DNA of 45,228 bases from Wenzhouxiangella sp. (GCA_007121485.1 SKKM01000023.1:1-45228); one strand, 5' to 3'; counted from the stretch's first letter, positions 1 to 8,282 are shown. Program-made: numbers and translations. Notes: a model not told the origin generated them from the letters alone.

Positions 1-1915
1 CGAACAGGTAGATGTCCTTGAAGTCCTCGTAGGGATAGTCAGTCGGGACATTGGCGGTCTTGGAGATCGACGAGTCGATCCACTTCTGCGCCGCCGCCTG
101 GATGGCCACGTGCTCCTTCGGCGTGATGGTCTCGGCGGTGACGAAATAGTCCGGCAGCTGTTCGTCCGGGTTTTCCGAGTACGGCATAGCCGAGGGGTTG
201 ACCAGGGTGCGATAGGCCAGCAGCTCGTAGGAATAGACGCTGACCTTCTCCTTGCTCTTCTTGCCCTCACGGATCACGTTGCGGTTGTAGTGGTGGGCGA
301 AGCTCGGCTCGATGCCGTTCGAGGCGTTGTTGGCCAGCGACAGCGAAATCGTGCCGGTCGGTGCGATCGAGGTGTGGTGGGTGAAGCGGGCACCGGTTTC
401 GGCCAGGCGGTCGACCAGTTCGGGCGCCACTTCGGCCACTTTCTGCATGTAGCGGCTGTAGCGGGCATGCAGCACCCTGCCCGGCAGGCGGTCGCCGGCC
501 TCCACGCCGTCGCGCGCCATTTCCGGGCGCAGGCGCAGCATTTGCGGGGTGACTTCGAACAGATCGTTCATGATCGGCGCCGGGCCCTTTTCCTCGGCCA
601 GTTCGAGCGCGGTTTCCCAGCCGGCCACGGCCATCTCCTGCGATACCTGGTCGGTAAAGGCCAGAGACTCGTCGTGGCCGTATTTCATGCCGAGCATGGT
701 CAGGGTCGAGCCCAGGCCGAGGAAACCCATGCCATGGCGGCGCTTGTACTCGATCTCGCGACGCTGCTCGGCCAGCGGGAGGCCGTTGATTTCGACCACG
801 TTGTCCAGCATGCGCGTGAACACCTTGACCGTGCGCCGATAGTCGTCCCAGTTGAAGCGGGCCTGCTCGGTGAAGGGGTTTTCGACGAATCGGGTCAGGT
901 TGACCGAGCCCAGCAGGCAGGCCCCGTACGGCGGCAGCGGCTGCTCGCCGCAGGGATTGGTGGCGCGGATGTTCTCGATCCACCAGTTGTTGTTCTGCTC
1001 GTTGATGCGATCGACCAGCACGAAGCCGGGCTCGGCGAAGTCATAGGTCGAGGTCATAATCATGTTCCACAGGCGCCGGGCCGGCACCGTGCGGTAGATC
1101 TTGCAGGCCACCAGGCCGTCGGCACTGGTCACGTAGCCGGCGGTATTCGGCCAGTCGCGCCAGACCACCTGTTCCGGGTCCTGCAGATCCAGGTCGCCGA
1201 CCTCGGAATCAAGGATCGGGAAGACCAGCTGCCAGTCGGCGTCGTCCTGCACCGCGCGAATGAAATCGTCGGTGATCAGCAACGAGCAGTTGAACTGGCG
1301 CAGCACGCCGTTCTCGCGCTTGGCGCGGATGAAGTCCATCACGTCGGGGTGCGAGATGTCGAAGGTCGCCATCTGCGCACCGCGGCGGCCGCCGGCGGAC
1401 GATACCGTGAAGCACATCTTGTCGTAGATGTCCATGAACGACAGCGGCCCCGAGGTGTAGGCACCCGCGCCGGACACGTAGGCGCCCTTGGGGCGCAGCG
1501 TGGAGAACTCGTAGCCGATGCCGCAGCCGGCCTTGAGCGTCAGCCCGGCCTCGTGCACCTTGCCGAGGATGTCGTTCATCGAATCGCCGATGGTGCCGGA
1601 GACAGTGCAGTTGATGGTCGAGGTGGCCGGCTTGTGCTCGCGCGCACCGGCGTTGGAGGTGATCCGTCCGGCCGGAATGGCGCCGCGGCGCAACGCCCAC
1701 AGGAATTCACGGAACCAGAAGGACCTCAACTCGGGAGTCTGCTCCACGTCGGCCAGGGCCCGGGCCACGCGCCGATAGGTATCGTCGATCTCCTGGTCGA
1801 TGATTTCCCCCGACTTGGACTTCAGTCGGTACTTCTTGTCCCAGATATCGATCGATGCTTCCTGGAAGGCAATCTCCGGAAGCGCCGCCGATAATGCTTC
1901 TGCCGAAACGCTCAT
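1..1915 (-). CDS. nrdJ: Adenosylcobalamin-dependent (class II) ribonucleotide reductase, 3' part outside window
   Basis: Reduces ribonucleotides to deoxyribonucleotides with a radical made from coenzyme B12, so no oxygen and no NrdB partner is needed. The visible 638 residues read without a break off the left edge. The redox cysteine lies in STINCTVSGT (Cys103), and the NPCGEQPLPPYGACLLGSVN block at about 320-339 carries the Asn-Cys-Glu radical site (Cys322) and the second redox cysteine (Cys333). The text around 171-191 (VSSAGGRRGAQMATFDISHP) is typical of the B12-dependent family. The ATG at 1915 is preceded by AGAGG at seven bases. The gene stands alone on its strand here, divergent from trmL. 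Regulation is probably by NrdR (boxes at 1979-2024). I saw no cobalamin riboswitch in the short leader. Family assignment is confident; the C-terminus cannot be judged. Confidence 0.93.
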   Translation of the reverse strand, partial: MSVSAEALSAALPEIAFQEASIDIWDKKYRLKSKSGEIIDQEIDDTYRRVARALADVEQTPELRSFWFREFLWALRRGAIPAGRITSNAGAREHKPATSTINCTVSGTIGDSMNDILGKVHEAGLTLKAGCGIGYEFSTLRPKGAYVSGAGAYTSGPLSFMDIYDKMCFTVSSAGGRRGAQMATFDISHPDVMDFIRAKRENGVLRQFNCSLLITDDFIRAVQDDADWQLVFPILDSEVGDLDLQDPEQVVWRDWPNTAGYVTSADGLVACKIYRTVPARRLWNMIMTSTYDFAEPGFVLVDRINEQNNNWWIENIRATNPCGEQPLPPYGACLLGSVNLTRFVENPFTEQARFNWDDYRRTVKVFTRMLDNVVEINGLPLAEQRREIEYKRRHGMGFLGLGSTLTMLGMKYGHDESLAFTDQVSQEMAVAGWETALELAEEKGPAPIMNDLFEVTPQMLRLRPEMARDGVEAGDRLPGRVLHARYSRYMQKVAEVAPELVDRLAETGARFTHHTSIAPTGTISLSLANNASNGIEPSFAHHYNRNVIREGKKSKEKVSVYSYELLAYRTLVNPSAMPYSENPDEQLPDYFVTAETITPKEHVAIQAAAQKWIDSSISKTANVPTDYPYEDFKDIYLF

Positions 1916-1978
1916 GCCGCAACCTCTTGATTTGCTCGATTTGTTATGACTTATGCACAGGTTGCCCACCGCTTTTTT

Positions 1979-2024
1979 CACAACCTGTTGTGCCCCGTAG
2001 GCAATTGCGGCACAACATCTTGTG
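1979..2024. promoter_or_regulatory. Pair of NrdR-type boxes upstream of nrdJ
   Basis: Two near-palindromes, CACAACCTGTTGTG at 1979-1992 and CACAACATCTTGTG at 2011-2024, start exactly 32 bp apart, about three helical turns. Known NrdR sites are 16-bp palindromes with a CACA...TGTG frame, occur as pairs about three turns apart, and sit in front of ribonucleotide reductase genes. Position, spacing and sequence all agree, so NrdR repression of nrdJ is a good inference. The boxes also lie upstream of the divergent trmL, which may be a bystander. Confidence 0.78.
1987..2015 (-). promoter_or_regulatory. Candidate nrdJ promoter overlapping both NrdR boxes
   Basis: On the minus strand TTGTGC (2015-2010) and CACAAC (1992-1987) are 17 bp apart and could be the -35 and -10 elements. 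Each would lie inside one of the two NrdR boxes, so bound NrdR would cover both. The -10 match is poor, and a CATAAG-like element nearer the gene is an alternative, so this is tentative. Confidence 0.3.
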
Positions 2025-2091
2025 CCGCGGTCGGTTACCTTACGCCTACGCGGCGAGAGAATCAAGCCCCTTGACGCCATTGGATGCCCGC

Positions 2092-2571
2092 ATGTTCGAA
2101 ATCGTCCTGCATCGCCCCGAGATCGCGCCCAACACCGGCAACATCATGCGCCTGTGCGTCAACGCTCCAGCCCGGCTGCATCTCATCGAACCGCTGGGCT
2201 TTCACCTCGACGACCGTCGTCTGCGCCGGGCCGGGATGGATTATCGCGAGCGCGCGGTCCTGCAGCGCCACCGGACGCTGCAGGACTGCATGGACTTTCT
2301 CGGTGAACGCCGCTGGGTGGCTTTCAGCAGCCATGCCCGGCGGCCGATGACGGACTGGTCGTTTCAGGCTGGAGACGTGCTGCTGTTCGGCAGCGAGACT
2401 GCGGGGCTGCCGTCCGATGTGCTGGATGGGATTCCCCGGGAGCAGCGGCTCACCATCCCGCAGATGCCCGGTGCGCGCAGCCTGAACCTGAGCAACGCCG
2501 TGGCCGTCGGGCTTTACGAGGCCTGGCGCCAGCAGGGTTTCGCCGGGGCGGTCAGGCCGACTCGGGCTTGA
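2092..2571 (+). CDS. trmL: tRNA (cytidine/uridine-34 2'-O)-methyltransferase TrmL
   Basis: SPOUT-class methyltransferase that methylates the ribose of the wobble nucleotide of certain leucine tRNAs using S-adenosylmethionine. The 159-residue length matches TrmL. The three SPOUT motifs are visible: NTGNIMRLC at 14-22, LLFGSETAGLP at 97-107, and IPQMPGARSLNLSNAVAVGL at 122-141, which forms the cofactor knot. The frame is open further upstream, but ATG 2092 is chosen because MFEIVLHRPEIAPNTGNI is the usual N-terminus; GGA lies seven bases upstream. The end overlaps the convergent gpsA by 20 bp. In E. coli trmL (yibK) also lies beside the gpsA/secB block, with cysE between; no cysE is present here. 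Confidence 0.93.
   Translation: MFEIVLHRPEIAPNTGNIMRLCVNAPARLHLIEPLGFHLDDRRLRRAGMDYRERAVLQRHRTLQDCMDFLGERRWVAFSSHARRPMTDWSFQAGDVLLFGSETAGLPSDVLDGIPREQRLTIPQMPGARSLNLSNAVAVGLYEAWRQQGFAGAVRPTRA
2552..2571. other. Stem-loop across the overlapping trmL and gpsA stop codons
   Basis: TCAGGCC (2552-2558) can pair with GGCTTGA (2565-2571), with one G-T wobble and a six-base loop. The 5' arm holds the gpsA stop and the 3' arm the trmL stop. With no T-tract on either side, a terminator role is only possible. Confidence 0.3.
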
Positions 2572-3553
2572 GACCGCGCTCCATCAGCACACGCACGCCT
2601 TTCTCGGCGCTCCAGCCCTTGAACAGGATGCCGTGCACCTGCTCCGTGATCGGCATTTCCACCTGGTGGCGGTCGGCCAGGCGCATGGCTTCCTCGGCGG
2701 TCTTGATGCCTTCGACCACCTGGCCGATTTCGGCCACGGCCTGCTCCAGGCCCTGTCCGCGGGCCAGGGCCATGCCCAGCTGCCGGTTGCGCGACAGGTC
2801 GCCGGTGCAGGTCAGGACGAGGTCACCCACCCCGGCCAGGCCGGTCAAGGTCAGGGGATCGGCGCCCAGAGCCTTGCCCAGGCGCATCATTTCGGCCAGG
2901 CCGCGGGTGATCAGGGCGGCCCGGGTGTTGCTGCCCAGGCCCAGGCCGTCGGCGATGCCGCAGGCGACCGCCAGCACGTTCTTCAGCGCCCCGCCCAGCT
3001 CGGCGCCGACCAGGTCGGCCGTGTAGTAGGCCCTGAAATTGTCGCCGTGCAGCAGCTCTGCCCATTGCGCCCCGAATTCCGGAGTGCTGGCGGCCACCGT
3101 CACCGCGGTCGGCAGTCCCTGCGCCACTTCGCGGGCAAATGAAGGTCCGGTGATCAGCGCCAGCGGAATGTCCGCGCTGAGCTTCTCTTCCGCCACCTCG
3201 TGCAGCAGACGCGCGGTACCCGGCTCGAAGCCCTTGCTGGCCCAGGCCAGGCCGGTGTCCGGCCGCAAATGGTCGCTCAGGCGCTCAAGGGTTTCGGCGA
3301 AGGCATGCGAGGGCGTGACGATCAGGTAGGCGGCCGCACCGGCACAGACCTGGTCGAAGTCGCCGCTGACCTCCAGGGCCTCGGGAAAGGCGATCCCCGG
3401 AAGGTAGCGCTCGTTGCTGCGCGCGGACTGCAGGCGCCGCGCGTGCTCGGCGTCGATGTCCCACAGCTTCGTGGAATAGCCGCGCCGCGCCAGGTGCATG
3501 CCCAGCGCGGTGCCCCAGGAACCGGCGCCGAAGACGGCGATCGGACCGGTCAT
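2552..3553 (-). CDS. gpsA: NAD(P)H-dependent glycerol-3-phosphate dehydrogenase
   Basis: Cytosolic enzyme reducing dihydroxyacetone phosphate to sn-glycerol 3-phosphate, the backbone of phospholipids. The 333 residues match the family length. The N-terminal Rossmann motif GAGSWG is at 9-14, ITGPSFAREVAQGLPTAV carries the conserved substrate-site region, and LKNVLAVACGIADGLGLG carries the catalytic lysine. The frame is open far upstream into secB, but ATG 3553 gives the normal start just before the nucleotide-binding fold and sits five bases after the secB stop, so the two are probably translated in series. The product can feed the PlsX-dependent phospholipid route encoded later in the window. 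Clear call. Confidence 0.95.
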   Translation of the reverse strand: MTGPIAVFGAGSWGTALGMHLARRGYSTKLWDIDAEHARRLQSARSNERYLPGIAFPEALEVSGDFDQVCAGAAAYLIVTPSHAFAETLERLSDHLRPDTGLAWASKGFEPGTARLLHEVAEEKLSADIPLALITGPSFAREVAQGLPTAVTVAASTPEFGAQWAELLHGDNFRAYYTADLVGAELGGALKNVLAVACGIADGLGLGSNTRAALITRGLAEMMRLGKALGADPLTLTGLAGVGDLVLTCTGDLSRNRQLGMALARGQGLEQAVAEIGQVVEGIKTAEEAMRLADRHQVEMPITEQVHGILFKGWSAEKGVRVLMERGLKPESA

Positions 3554-3558
3554 CGGAC

Positions 3559-4071
3559 TCAGTTGTCGGCCTTGCCGTTCTCGGCCGGCTGGCCCTGCTG
3601 CTGGGCCTCGGCCAGGCGCTGCCGGAAGACCGCCTCGAAGTTGATCGGCTGCAGCGGCGGCAGGTAGAAGCCGCCGGCCGAGATCAGCGTGGCGATCTGG
3701 GCGCGGTTGTACGGGAACAGGACGTTCGGGCAGAGCACGTTGACAACATAGGCCATCTGGTCGTCGGTGACGTTGGCGAACTGGAAGATGCCGCCGTACT
3801 GCACCTCGCACACGAACGCGGTGCTCTGCGCCTGCTTGGCGGTGACGGTCACGGTCAGGATGACCTCGAGACGATCTTCACCGACCTTGTTGGTGCGCTG
3901 GGCCAGGTTCAAGTTGATGTCGGGCTGGCTGCCGGACTGGTCCAGTTCCTGCGGAGACTTGGCCTCGAAGGACGCGTCCTTGAGGTAGATGTGCTGCATG
4001 ACCATCTGCATGCCGGTGTTGGCAGCAGCGCCTGCCTGAGCGCCCGCGTTGGCGCCATTTTCTTCAGCCAT
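3559..4071 (-). CDS. secB: Protein-export chaperone SecB
   Basis: Tetrameric cytosolic chaperone that keeps preproteins unfolded and passes them to SecA. The 170-residue protein is slightly longer than E. coli SecB (155), because of an Ala/Gly/Asn-rich lead (about residues 1-20) and a Gln-rich, charged tail. The core is standard: QHIYLKDASFEAKSP, the acidic patch that binds SecA, and NVLFPYNRAQIATLISAGGF near 115-135. An AAGGA lies about ten bases before the ATG. It lies between a yibN-like gene and gpsA as in E. coli, but grxC, which separates yibN and secB there, is absent. Confidence 0.95.
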   Translation of the reverse strand: MAEENGANAGAQAGAAANTGMQMVMQHIYLKDASFEAKSPQELDQSGSQPDINLNLAQRTNKVGEDRLEVILTVTVTAKQAQSTAFVCEVQYGGIFQFANVTDDQMAYVVNVLCPNVLFPYNRAQIATLISAGGFYLPPLQPINFEAVFRQRLAEAQQQGQPAENGKADN

Positions 4072-4134
4072 GTCGTTTCTTTATCCTTGAGTTCAGTTGA
4101 GAGTTTCGATCAATGGGGGCCAGGCCGGTGGAAT

Positions 4135-4629
4135 TCAGCCCTGGCTCTCTTCGGTCTCGGCCGCCTTCTTGCGCGGCTTGCCTTTCTTGGCCGCCTTGTC
4201 CTTGCTGGCCCGCGCGACCGGTTGGTTGTCGCTCAGCCACTGGGTCAGACCACCGCTGAGCATGTAGACCTGGGTAAAGCCCATCTTGGCCAGGCGCGTG
4301 GCCATCTGCGGCGAGATCTGACCGCGCTGGCAATAGACCAGCAGGGGACGCTCCTTGTGCTTGAGCAAGGACTGGTTGCCGGCCTCGATGCGCGAGGGCG
4401 GCATGTGCAGCGCGCCGTTGATGTGGGCCTTGGCGAAGTCGGTGCTGTTGGAAACGTCGAGAATCAGCGGATCCTCGCGGTTGATGAGGCGAACCGCCTC
4501 CAGCGTGCCGATTTCCTTCCACTTGCGCGCCAGGCGCGCGACCTCCCAGGCCAGCCACGCGACCAGGATGGCCACGAACAGGCCGGACAGCAGGAGATTG
4601 TTGCCGACGAATTCAATAAAACGGTCCAT
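4135..4629 (-). CDS. Membrane-anchored rhodanese-like protein (YibN type)
   Basis: Rhodanese-fold protein with one N-terminal membrane helix (about residues 8-27, LLLSGLFVAILVAWLAWEVA), so the sulfurtransferase domain should face the cytosol. The active-site loop is YCQRGQIS with a candidate catalytic cysteine. The C-terminus is a Lys-rich low-complexity tail (KDKAAKKGKPRKKAAETEE). The start MDRFIEFVGNN at 4629 is preferred over a slightly longer frame from 4650 because it puts the helix at the usual place; no strong ribosome site is seen for either. Position directly before secB-gpsA matches yibN of E. coli. The physiological sulfur donor and acceptor are unknown. Confidence 0.85.
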   Translation of the reverse strand: MDRFIEFVGNNLLLSGLFVAILVAWLAWEVARLARKWKEIGTLEAVRLINREDPLILDVSNSTDFAKAHINGALHMPPSRIEAGNQSLLKHKERPLLVYCQRGQISPQMATRLAKMGFTQVYMLSGGLTQWLSDNQPVARASKDKAAKKGKPRKKAAETEESQG

Positions 4630-4742
4630 GCGCTCAAGTGGTCTGGCCAAAGCTCCCCATTATCCTTCATTCATCCAGCTCGCGCCAGCGCCCGGGCTAT
4701 GAGTGTGGAATAATCTGGCTTTCATCCTTGCCCGAGGCGAGC
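4630..4742. promoter_or_regulatory. Divergent intergenic region between yibN-like gene and gpmI
   Basis: This 113-bp gap should hold promoters for both directions. On the minus strand GATAAT (4664-4659) is a good -10 candidate with CTGGCG 18 bp upstream as a weak -35. On the plus strand the AATAAT around 4711 is a possible -10 without a convincing -35. Elements are tentative; the need for two promoters follows from the gene orientation. Confidence 0.35.
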
Positions 4743-6278
4743 ATGCTCAGACCTTCTCCCGTGGTTTTGCTGATCCTGGACGGCTGGGGTCACCGCGAAC
4801 CCGCACCGGACAACGCCATCAGCGCCGCACACACGCCGAACTGGGATCGCATCTGGGCTTCCAGCCCGCACGCCTTCCTGACCACCTCCGGCGAAGCGGT
4901 TGGGCTGCCGGACGGCCAGATGGGCAACTCCGAGGTCGGCCACATGAATCTCGGCGCCGGCCGCGTGGTGTACCAGGAACTGACCCGCATCAACAAGGCC
5001 ATCAAGTCCGGCGAATTCGCGCGCAATGAGGCCCTGCTGGAGGGCATCGAGGCCGCCTGCGCCAGCGGGGGCACGCTGCACATCATGGGGCTGCTGTCGC
5101 CCGGCGGGGTCCACAGTCATGAAGACCATGTCCTGGCCATGCTCAGGCTGGCCCTGGCCGAGCCCAGGCTCCGGCGCGTCGCCGTGCACGCCTTTCTCGA
5201 CGGGCGCGACATGCCGCCGCGCAGCGCGCGCGCATCCCTGCAGCGACTGCAACAGGCCGTCGGCGAGGATTCGCGCGCCGCGATCGCCGACATATGCGGG
5301 CGCTACTACGCCATGGACCGCGATCGACGCTGGGAGCGCACCGAGCGCGCCTGGCGCCTGATTGCAGAGGCCAGCGCCGAGCTCGAAGCCGACAGCGCCG
5401 TCGAGGCCCTCGATCAGGCCTACGAGCGCGGCGAGGATGACGAGTTCGTTCAGCCCACGCGCATCGGCGCTGCCTGCCCGCTGGCCGACGGCGATGTCGT
5501 CGTGTTCATGAATTTCCGCGCCGATCGCGCCCGCCAGCTCACCCAGGTTCTGATCGACCCTGAATTTGATGGTTTCTCCAGACGCCAGCCCGAGTTGGCG
5601 GCTTTGGTCACCCTGACCCGCTACCAGGACGATTTCAACTGCCCCGCCGCCTTTCCGCCGGCCAGCCTGCCGGAGCTCCTGGGCGAGGTCGTCGCCGAAG
5701 CGGGCATGAAGCAGCTGCGCATCGCCGAGACCGAGAAATACGCCCACGTCACTTATTTCTTCAATGGCGGCGACGAAAAGGTCTTTGCCGGTGAGGACCG
5801 CGTGCTGATCCCCTCGCCGAAAGTCGCGACCTACGACCTGCAGCCGGAAATGAGCGCGCCGGAACTGGAGCGGAAACTGGTTGCCGCCATCGAGGGCGGC
5901 GACTACGACCTGATCGTCTGCAACGTCGCCAATCCGGACATGGTCGGGCACAGCGGCAAGATGGAGGCCGCGGTGCGCGCCGTCGAGGCGGTCGATCGCC
6001 TGCTCGGCAGCGCGCTGGAGGCCCTGGACAAGGCCGGTGGAGAAATGCTGGTCACGGCCGACCACGGCAACGTCGAGCAAATGATCGACCCGGACAGCGG
6101 CCAGGCCCACACCGCGCACACGCTCAACCCGGTACCGCTGGTCTACGTCGGTCCGCGGCCGCCGGTCGCCATGCACGACGGCAGCCTGCGCGATATCGCC
6201 CCGACCCTGCTGCAGCTGCTCGGCCTGGCCAGACCGGAAGCCATGACCGGTCGACCGCTGTTTGATGTGGCGACTTGA
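4743..6278 (+). CDS. gpmI: 2,3-bisphosphoglycerate-independent phosphoglycerate mutase
   Basis: Manganese-dependent glycolytic enzyme interconverting 3- and 2-phosphoglycerate. The 511 residues equal the normal family length. The alkaline-phosphatase-like metal site starts at LLILDGWG, where Asp13 is a ligand; the phosphoserine segment is GQMGNSEVGHMNLGAGR (Ser66 in GNSEVGH); VTADHGNVEQM near the C-terminus gives further ligands. The frame is open upstream, but ATG 4743 has GAGG at a proper distance and fits the family start. The end overlaps envC by 14 bp. The gpmI-envC-yibQ order is that of E. coli (yibO-envC-yibQ), pointing to a conserved operon. Confidence 0.96.
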   Translation: MLRPSPVVLLILDGWGHREPAPDNAISAAHTPNWDRIWASSPHAFLTTSGEAVGLPDGQMGNSEVGHMNLGAGRVVYQELTRINKAIKSGEFARNEALLEGIEAACASGGTLHIMGLLSPGGVHSHEDHVLAMLRLALAEPRLRRVAVHAFLDGRDMPPRSARASLQRLQQAVGEDSRAAIADICGRYYAMDRDRRWERTERAWRLIAEASAELEADSAVEALDQAYERGEDDEFVQPTRIGAACPLADGDVVVFMNFRADRARQLTQVLIDPEFDGFSRRQPELAALVTLTRYQDDFNCPAAFPPASLPELLGEVVAEAGMKQLRIAETEKYAHVTYFFNGGDEKVFAGEDRVLIPSPKVATYDLQPEMSAPELERKLVAAIEGGDYDLIVCNVANPDMVGHSGKMEAAVRAVEAVDRLLGSALEALDKAGGEMLVTADHGNVEQMIDPDSGQAHTAHTLNPVPLVYVGPRPPVAMHDGSLRDIAPTLLQLLGLARPEAMTGRPLFDVAT

Positions 6279-7413
6279 ACGGCTGAGCACGGCCCTGCTT
6301 GTCGGCCTGGCCATGCTGCTGGCCTGGCCGGCGATGGCTGGCGACCAGGCCGAACTCGAATCTCGACTGGAGCAGCTGCGCGCGGAGATCGTGCGCATCC
6401 AGGCGCGCCTGGATTCGGACCTGGCCAGCCGCGACGCGCTGCGCCTGGAACTGGCCGAGGCCGAACGCGGCGTCGCCGACGCGGAACGCCGCAGGCGCGC
6501 AACGCGCCAAGCGCTGGATGAGGCGGAGCAGCGCATCGCCGTGCTGGAGCGTCGCATGGCAGCAATCACCGCCGAGGCGGACGAGGTCTCTGAACTGCTC
6601 GGCGCCCAGCTGCGCGTCGCGCACCAGCAGGGCGGACAGTCCAGGCTCAAGCTGCTGCTCAACCAGGACGACCCGCGCATTCTCGCCCGCCAGATGGCCT
6701 ATCACGGCTACCTTTCGCGGGCCCGACTGGCCTTGCTGGCCGAACTCGAGGCGCTGCAGGACCAGCTCGAGGACGGGCGCAGGGAACTGGCGGGCGAGCA
6801 GGCGCAGTTGATGGTCCTGGAGACGCAGCAGCTGGAAGAGCTTGAGCAACTGGAGACGGCGCGGCGTGGGCGCGATGCCGCAATGCGGCAACTGGAAACG
6901 CAGATCGCCTCGCAGGCCGCGCGGCTGGCGCAAATGCAGGAAGACGCCGCCGAGCTGGAACAACTGATCGAGGAGTTGGCCCTGGCGCTGCAGGACATTC
7001 CCATGGAGCTCGAGGTGCCCTCCATCCTGAGCCTGCAGGGCCAACTGCCCATGCCGGCCGACGGTCCCCTGAAGCGCCGCTTCGGCGATGCAAGGGGCGG
7101 TGAGTTGCGCTGGAACGGCTGGTTGATCGGCGCCGGATCAGGCGTGACCGTGCGGGCGATCGCCCATGGCCGCGTCGCCTACGCGGACTGGCTGCGGGGT
7201 TACGGTATGCTTCTGATCATCGACCACGGTGACGGCGTCATGAGTCTGTACGGCCACAACGAAAGCCTGCTGCACGGCGTTGGCGACTGGGTCGCCCCCG
7301 GGGATGCGATCGCCCTGGTCGGAGAGTCCGGCGGCGGCGAAGCCGGGCTGTATTTCGAGCTGCGCCGGGATGGGCGTCCGGTCAACCCGGCACAGTGGCT
7401 GGCGCGGCCCTGA
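6265..7413 (+). CDS. envC: Murein hydrolase activator EnvC
   Basis: Periplasmic coiled-coil protein that, directed by FtsEX in E. coli, activates the amidases AmiA and AmiB to split septal peptidoglycan. The 382-residue protein has a signal peptide (about 1-26, ending PAMAG), a long Glu/Arg/Gln-rich coiled coil (about 27-250), and a C-terminal LytM/M23 domain. That domain is degenerate: the usual HxH metal motif reads LYFELR, so it should activate rather than cut, as in known EnvC. ATG 6265 lies inside the gpmI end and is preferred to the TTG one codon earlier. Its stop overlaps the yibQ start in ATGA, implying coupled translation. Confidence 0.93.
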   Translation: MWRLERLSTALLVGLAMLLAWPAMAGDQAELESRLEQLRAEIVRIQARLDSDLASRDALRLELAEAERGVADAERRRRATRQALDEAEQRIAVLERRMAAITAEADEVSELLGAQLRVAHQQGGQSRLKLLLNQDDPRILARQMAYHGYLSRARLALLAELEALQDQLEDGRRELAGEQAQLMVLETQQLEELEQLETARRGRDAAMRQLETQIASQAARLAQMQEDAAELEQLIEELALALQDIPMELEVPSILSLQGQLPMPADGPLKRRFGDARGGELRWNGWLIGAGSGVTVRAIAHGRVAYADWLRGYGMLLIIDHGDGVMSLYGHNESLLHGVGDWVAPGDAIALVGESGGGEAGLYFELRRDGRPVNPAQWLARP

Positions 7414-8282
7414 TGCGCGTCGCTGTCTGTCTGCCAGGACCCGGGTCGGCTTGGCTGCGGCTCTTCCGCAGTCTGGCCTGGGGCGCGCTGCTGTTGTCGG
7501 CCGGGGCAGCGGCCGCGGAGAACGTTGCGCGCCTGGCAGTCATCGTCGACGATCTCGGCTTCCGCCAGGCGGAGGATCTGGCCATCCTCGAGCTGGATCG
7601 GCGGGTCAGCGTGGCCATCATCCCGAACGCCCCGCTGGCCCGGTACATGGCGGCCGAGGCGCGCCGGCAGCAGCGCATCACGCTGGTCCACCTGCCGCTG
7701 GCCCAGGGGCCGACCGGCGAATGCGACGCGCCGGTGTGTCCGCGCCGCGAGTGGTCGGCGGAGCGCATGCGCCAACACCTGGCCTGGGCCTTTGGCGAAG
7801 TGGAAGGCGCGGTCGGTCTGAACAACCACCAGGGGAGCCTGTTTACCGCTGACCTGGCGGCGACGAGAAGGTTGATTGAAGGGCTGAAGCTGTTCAGCCA
7901 CGAGCAGCCCTCGCCCCCTTTCATCCTCGACAGCCGCACCAGCCCGCAAAGCCGGCTGGCCGAACTGGCGGGCGGATCCGGCTTCCGTACGGCCCGGCGA
8001 GATATCTTTCTCGACCATGATCGCTCGCCCGAGGCCATGAATCGGGCGTGGAATGCCGCGCTCGCCGTGGCCCGACGCGAGGGCAGCGCGATCGTGATCG
8101 CCCATCCGCATCCCGAGACCATCGTGTTCCTGCGCCGCAGCCTGCCGGAGCTGGCGGCACACGGCGTGGCCCTGGTTGCATTACCGGAAGTGCTGCAGGA
8201 ACCCGCGCAACAGCCGGCCCGCTACGGCTACCCTGCCGCCGGGGTGGCCTACCGCTCGTCGATGGCGCCGCCGGGTCCGTAA
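7413..8282 (+). CDS. yibQ: Divergent polysaccharide deacetylase family protein (YibQ)
   Basis: Secreted or periplasmic protein of the NodB-like divergent polysaccharide deacetylase family. The 289 residues begin with a hydrophobic export segment (about 20-36), followed by LAVIVDDLGF with the Asp-Asp pair at the metal-binding position. LDSRTSPQSRL, ARRDIFLDHD and IAHPHPETIVFL are family signatures, the last carrying probable metal-ligand histidines. The substrate is not known; the fixed linkage to envC suggests an envelope or peptidoglycan role. The start ATG overlaps the envC stop. The end overlaps the convergent sulfotransferase gene by 34 bp, so the last residues are coded on both strands. 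Confidence 0.88.
   Translation: MRVAVCLPGPGSAWLRLFRSLAWGALLLSAGAAAAENVARLAVIVDDLGFRQAEDLAILELDRRVSVAIIPNAPLARYMAAEARRQQRITLVHLPLAQGPTGECDAPVCPRREWSAERMRQHLAWAFGEVEGAVGLNNHQGSLFTADLAATRRLIEGLKLFSHEQPSPPFILDSRTSPQSRLAELAGGSGFRTARRDIFLDHDRSPEAMNRAWNAALAVARREGSAIVIAHPHPETIVFLRRSLPELAAHGVALVALPEVLQEPAQQPARYGYPAAGVAYRSSMAPPGP

Noticed and set aside
110..1894. Very long open frame on the strand opposite nrdJ
   Set aside because: It is antisense to a clearly conserved gene, has Arg/Gly/His-rich low-quality sequence, and arises from the high GC content at codon third positions. Similar shadows lie opposite gpmI-envC (4722-6680), coxA (20036-21853) and the GCS2-CBS gene (27012-28838).
1916..2091. Cobalamin riboswitch before nrdJ
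   Set aside because: The gap is only 176 bp, shared with trmL, and I see no B12-box-like conserved core; the NrdR boxes explain the structure better.
6265..7413. EnvC as an active M23 endopeptidase
   Set aside because: The HxH metal motif is replaced by LYFELR, so the LytM domain should be non-catalytic as in known EnvC.
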